A stretch of 21,546 nt of DNA from a virus: positions 1 through 21,546 of the IMG/VR virus record IMGVR_UViG_3300017951_000167. One strand, 5' to 3'. Below are positions 20,208 through 21,546 of the stretch, in pieces. The notes beneath the pieces were generated by a model. That model was given only the letters and a program-made list of their open reading frames with translations, had not been told where the DNA came from and did no database searches. The translations under genes were made by a program, and so were the position numbers. Positions within the stretch are counted from its first letter, which is position 1. Every line of letters starts with the position of its first letter.

Positions 20208-21546
20208 TGGCAACGACAACTTGGACGCAAACCGCTGGCATGGTATCCGAAGAGGATACAGACAACGTAGAAAGTTTTGCGGAGCAGGCGGAGGCTTCTA
20301 AGGACGCCGCTGCGGCCTCTGAGACTGCGGCTGCGTCTTCTGCAGCTTCTGCGGCTTCGAGCGCCACGTCGGCAGGAACAGACGCGGCGACAGCGACAAC
20401 GGGCGCGGCGACAGCGACAACAAAAGCTGCAGAAGCATCAACGAGTGCGTCTAATGCCGCGACCAGCGCGTCTAACGCGTCTACGTCTGAGGCAAATGCC
20501 TCATCATCCGCCGCCTCTGCGGCTTCGAGCGCTGCGGCTGCGGCGACATCAGAAACAAACGCAGCCACGAGCGCAACTTCTGCAGCGGCTTCTGCGGCTT
20601 CGGTCGGCACAGAGGCGGCAGACGCGGCTGCGAGCGCAACTGCGGCGGCTGCATCCGAGACAGCGGCGGCTGCATCTGAGGCAGCGGCGGCGGCTTCCGA
20701 GACGGCGGCCTCCACGTCCGAAACGAATGCGGCGGCGTCTGCGACGACGGCATCTACTGCGGCGACTAACGCCGCAACGTCTGAAACGAATGCCGCCACT
20801 AGCGAAACAAATGCTGCAACCTCAGAAACGAATGCGGCAACCAGCGAAACAAATGCCGCAACGAGTGCATCCTCTGCGTCTACTTCAGCATCTAACGCCG
20901 CAACGTCAGCATCGGCTGCGAGTGCGTCACAAGTTTCTGCGGCTGCATCGGCTGCATCTGCGGCGAACTCCTACGACTTATTCGATGACCGCTACCTCGG
21001 CACAAAGACATCTGATCCAACTGTGGACAACGATGGGAATGCTTTGGTCGCTGGCGCATTGTACTTCAACAGCACGGCAAACGAGATGCGTGTGTATGAC
21101 GGTGCGAACTGGATTGCGGCATCATCGGCTGGTGGTGCGTCACTGCTTGAGTACAAGTACACTGCGACATCTGGACAGACGACATTCTCTGGAGCAGACG
21201 ATAACGCAAACTCTTTGTCATACACTCAGGACAACTTGATCGTCACACTGAACGGCGTAGTGCTAGAGAACGGCACTGACTACACGGCGACAACTGGTAC
21301 ATCTGTCGTCTTGGCGTCTGGAGCGGCTACGAGCGACGAATTGAACGTGATTGCCTTTAAGACGTTTACTACCGCAGACATGGTTGCTGCGAGTACTGGC
21401 GGCACGTTCTATGGCGATGTTGCCATGGATGCTAACCTAACCTTCGGCGACAACGACAAAGCCATCTTCGGCGCAGGGTCCGACCTACAGATTTACCATA
21501 ACACGGTAGGGTTTACTGGCAACATTATAGCAAGCGCAACGAATAA
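20207..21546 (+). CDS. Tail fibre protein (partial, runs off the right edge)
   Basis: The frame is open from ATG 20207 to the window end, giving at least 446 residues. After a short N-terminus (about 1-30) come about 230 residues made almost only of Ala, Ser, Thr, Glu and Asn. They are arranged in heptads, including four exact AATSETN copies, and are expected to form a long trimeric coiled-coil shaft. Next are DRYLGTKTSDPTVDNDGNAL and VAGALYFNSTANEMRVYDG, then NLIVTLNGVVLENGTDY and DKAIFGAGSDLQIYHN. These are repeat modules known from podovirus and siphovirus fibres. Receptor binding would lie further downstream, outside the window. The ORF is large but truncated, so its product is incomplete here. 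Confidence 0.85.
   Translation, partial: MATTTWTQTAGMVSEEDTDNVESFAEQAEASKDAAAASETAAASSAASAASSATSAGTDAATATTGAATATTKAAEASTSASNAATSASNASTSEANASSSAASAASSAAAAATSETNAATSATSAAASAASVGTEAADAAASATAAAASETAAAASEAAAAASETAASTSETNAAASATTASTAATNAATSETNAATSETNAATSETNAATSETNAATSASSASTSASNAATSASAASASQVSAAASAASAANSYDLFDDRYLGTKTSDPTVDNDGNALVAGALYFNSTANEMRVYDGANWIAASSAGGASLLEYKYTATSGQTTFSGADDNANSLSYTQDNLIVTLNGVVLENGTDYTATTGTSVVLASGAATSDELNVIAFKTFTTADMVAASTGGTFYGDVAMDANLTFGDNDKAIFGAGSDLQIYHNTVGFTGNIIASATN
20771..20854 (+). repeat. Four tandem AATSETN heptads in the fibre shaft
   Basis: Four consecutive 21-base units each encode Ala-Ala-Thr-Ser-Glu-Thr-Asn. The protein repeat is exact but the DNA is not: Ser is TCT, AGC, TCA, AGC and Thr after Glu alternates ACG, ACA, ACG, ACA. 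The third position changes as if kept different. It is part of a longer Ala/Ser/Thr-rich shaft. Confidence 0.8.

Noticed and set aside
20107-20799. Long minus-strand frame of 230 residues rich in Ala, Val and Asp
   Set aside because: It is the antisense of the Ala/Ser/Thr-rich fibre shaft, whose repetitive GCN codons keep the opposite strand open; no ribosome-binding site or domain supports it.
20277-21239. Plus-strand frame of 320 residues, mostly Arg, Leu and Gln
   Set aside because: This is a shifted reading of the same fibre gene; the composition is an artefact of the repeated codons.

Overview
The window is a 21.5-kb piece of a tailed double-stranded DNA phage genome. It carries a terminase, a P22-type portal, a scaffold, a major capsid protein of the type seen in SU10-like podoviruses, a head-tail adaptor and the start of a tail fibre. 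I see no integrase, CI-like repressor, tRNA, insertion sequence or CRISPR array, so it looks like a lytic phage. The protein families resemble those of marine podoviruses. Four 17-bp sites of the form TTAA-N7-TTAAC lie just upstream of genes. That is the box bound by CtrA, the cell-cycle regulator of Alphaproteobacteria, so an alphaproteobacterial host is my best inference.

Layout. Positions 1-965: two leftward genes for small membrane-anchored proteins, possibly lysis-associated. Positions 1094-6158: rightward early and replication genes. These are a small winged-helix-like protein, a ribbon-helix-helix regulator, a RuvC-like resolvase, a small HTH protein, a RecE-like PD-(D/E)XK exonuclease, an SSB-like protein, a terminator, a fused Toprim primase/RepA-type helicase and a small CxxC protein. 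Positions 6150-6280: a non-coding block with eight copies of GTGAGG and a palindrome, a candidate replication origin or control region. Positions 6289-9053: a protein with an SSB-like acidic tip, the small terminase subunit, a 300-bp gap with unusual repeats, and the large terminase subunit.

Positions 9050-11771: a tightly coupled leftward operon of about ten small genes, including zinc-ribbon, coiled-coil and tandem-HTH proteins. Several are short or start at TTG. This operon interrupts the structural genes and looks like a host-takeover or regulatory module. Positions 11824-12007: a strong rightward terminator preceded by two small stem-loops, with no rightward gene in front of it, so a candidate small RNA or leader attenuator. 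Positions 12008-14673: three tiny basic proteins, then a 136-residue and a 585-residue protein, all with one-base stop/start overlaps.

Positions 14657-14827: a 56-residue leftward gene facing the portal gene. Positions 14896-21546: portal, small protein, scaffold, major capsid protein, terminator, small protein, adaptor, and a tail fibre running off the right edge.

The gene set supports recombination-assisted replication (exonuclease, SSB, resolvase, primase-helicase), terminase-driven packaging and podovirus-type head assembly. The main unexplained signals are the shared 17-bp sites at divergent promoters, the GTGAGG cluster, the terminator-bearing gap, and the overlapping frames in the leftward operon.
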